The translations under genes and the position numbers were made by a program. The notes beneath the pieces were generated by a model. The model made no database searches, was not told the DNA's origin, and worked only from the letters and a program-made list of their open reading frames with translations. DNA of 31,673 bases. Origin: an uncultured Blautia sp. Its GTDB lineage: Bacteria > Bacillota > Clostridia > Lachnospirales > Lachnospiraceae. How positions within the stretch are numbered: position 1 is the first letter of the stretch; every line of letters begins with the position of its first letter. The stretch is from the NCBI GenBank assembly GCA_934378195.1, contig CAKRPO010000028.1:1-31673 (forward strand). The letters are read 5' to 3'. Positions 30,768 through 31,673 of this stretch are shown piece by piece.

Positions 30768-31673
30768 TTATTCTTCTTCGCCGTACATAGCTACAAGTTT
30801 ATTCAGATATGCATATCTAGCTTTTGCTTCAGATTCGTTCTTAGCAAACAGTCTAGCAGCTTTTTCAGGATTCTGACGCTGTAAGGAGTTGTAACGAACT
30901 TCACCGTTCAGGAAGTCCATGTAGTTCTCCATATCCGGTGTCTTGGAATCCAGAGCAAACTTCTTGTCTGCTGCCGGGTTGAAGCGGAAGTTGTGCCAGT
31001 ATCCACACTTAACTGCCAGTTCTTCTTCTGTCTGAGCTTTTGCCATACCCTTCTTGATACCATGGTTGATACATGGAGCGTATGCAATAATCAGAGACGG
31101 TCCCGGATAAGCTTCTGCTTCAGCGATTGCTTTAACAGTCTGGTTGAAGTCAGCACCCATAGAGATCTGTGCTACGTATACATAGCCATAGCTCATTGCG
31201 ATGGAAGCCATATCTTTCTTCTTGGTCTCTTTACCGCCAGCAGCGAACTGAGCGATTGCACCTGTTGGTGTGGATTTAGAGGACTGTCCACCTGTATTGG
31301 AATAAACCTCTGTATCGAATACCATAACGTTAATGTCACGTCCACTTGCGAGAACATGGTCAACACCACCGAATCCGATATCGTAAGCCCATCCGTCACC
31401 ACCGAAGATCCACTGGGATTTCTTGGACAGATAGTCTTTCTGAGCAAGGATTTCTTTTGCTGCGTCACATCCGCATGCTTCCAGAGCTGCGATCAGTTTG
31501 TCTGTTGCTGCACCGTTAGTTGCTCCAACAGAGAATGTATCCAGCCATTCCTGGCCAGCTTCTTTAACTGCTTCGTCCCTACCATCTGCTACAACAGCTT
31601 CAACTTTTGCTTTGAGGCCATCACGGATAGCTCTCTGAGCAAGAAGCATACCATAACCGAACTCAGCGTTGTC
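30768..31673 (-). CDS. nifJ: Pyruvate:ferredoxin (flavodoxin) oxidoreductase, C-terminal part
   Basis: The frame is open to the window edge, so only the last 301 residues of a roughly 1170-residue enzyme are present. It holds the thiamine diphosphate site (GGDGWAYDIGFGG followed by TEVYSNTGGQSSKSTPTGA), the PSLIIAYAPCINHGI segment, and the C-terminal extension that wraps the partner subunit. The enzyme oxidises pyruvate to acetyl-CoA and CO2 with ferredoxin as acceptor, central to clostridial energy metabolism. It links the window to an obligate anaerobe and would take the pyruvate produced by the aldolase locus. A strong terminator follows. Confidence 0.96.
   Translation of the reverse strand, partial: DNAEFGYGMLLAQRAIRDGLKAKVEAVVADGRDEAVKEAGQEWLDTFSVGATNGAATDKLIAALEACGCDAAKEILAQKDYLSKKSQWIFGGDGWAYDIGFGGVDHVLASGRDINVMVFDTEVYSNTGGQSSKSTPTGAIAQFAAGGKETKKKDMASIAMSYGYVYVAQISMGADFNQTVKAIAEAEAYPGPSLIIAYAPCINHGIKKGMAKAQTEEELAVKCGYWHNFRFNPAADKKFALDSKTPDMENYMDFLNGEVRYNSLQRQNPEKAARLFAKNESEAKARYAYLNKLVAMYGEEE

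Overview
The window looks like a chromosomal segment of an anaerobic gut Firmicute, most likely a Lachnospiraceae relative. This rests on gene content: clostridial-type pyruvate:ferredoxin oxidoreductase, a selenium-type molybdenum hydroxylase system, a late cobalamin operon, strong GGAGG ribosome binding sites and AT-rich intergenic regions. No rRNA, tRNA, CRISPR array, insertion sequence or phage gene was seen. The first gene (ygeW) and last gene (nifJ) run off the window ends.

Purine module. It is split into two parts. On the + strand (1-2093) lie a YgeW-type carbamoyltransferase and a carbamate kinase, which turn a carbamoylated nitrogen intermediate into ATP, CO2 and ammonia. On the - strand (10447-22794) lie ssnA, a short ygfK, xdhD and a four-cluster ferredoxin. 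They are followed by xdhA-xdhB-xdhC and the cofactor maturation genes yqeB, yqeC and mocA. This gene set matches the E. coli ygeW-to-xdhD region and the anaerobic purine/urate degradation clusters reported from gut bacteria. The xdhABC part has its own promoter and a leader with a terminator-like hairpin.

Microcompartment and rhamnonate module (2245-10408). Two small BMC-domain shell proteins sit in their own + strand transcription unit, between a hairpin and a perfect bidirectional terminator. They converge on a - strand operon of IclR regulator, DapA-family aldolase, YhcH-family protein and an MDR dehydrogenase. Upstream of that lie a GntP permease and an L-rhamnonate dehydratase, then a divergent AEC transporter. 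The dehydrogenase carries an extra N-terminal amphipathic helix plus proline-rich linker that looks like a BMC encapsulation peptide. This ties the shell genes to sugar-acid breakdown, where L-lactaldehyde is the predicted aldehyde. I consider this the most interesting possible system in the window.

Cobalamin module (23073-26442, - strand): cobT, cobU, cobS, a short CobU paralogue and a CobC-type phosphatase, assembling the nucleotide loop of B12.

Envelope module (26470-30629, - strand): YfhO-type GT-C enzyme, polyprenyl-phosphate glycosyltransferase and GtrA flippase. This is the three-part layout used for glycosylating extracytoplasmic polymers. The window ends in the 3' part of nifJ, which has a strong terminator.
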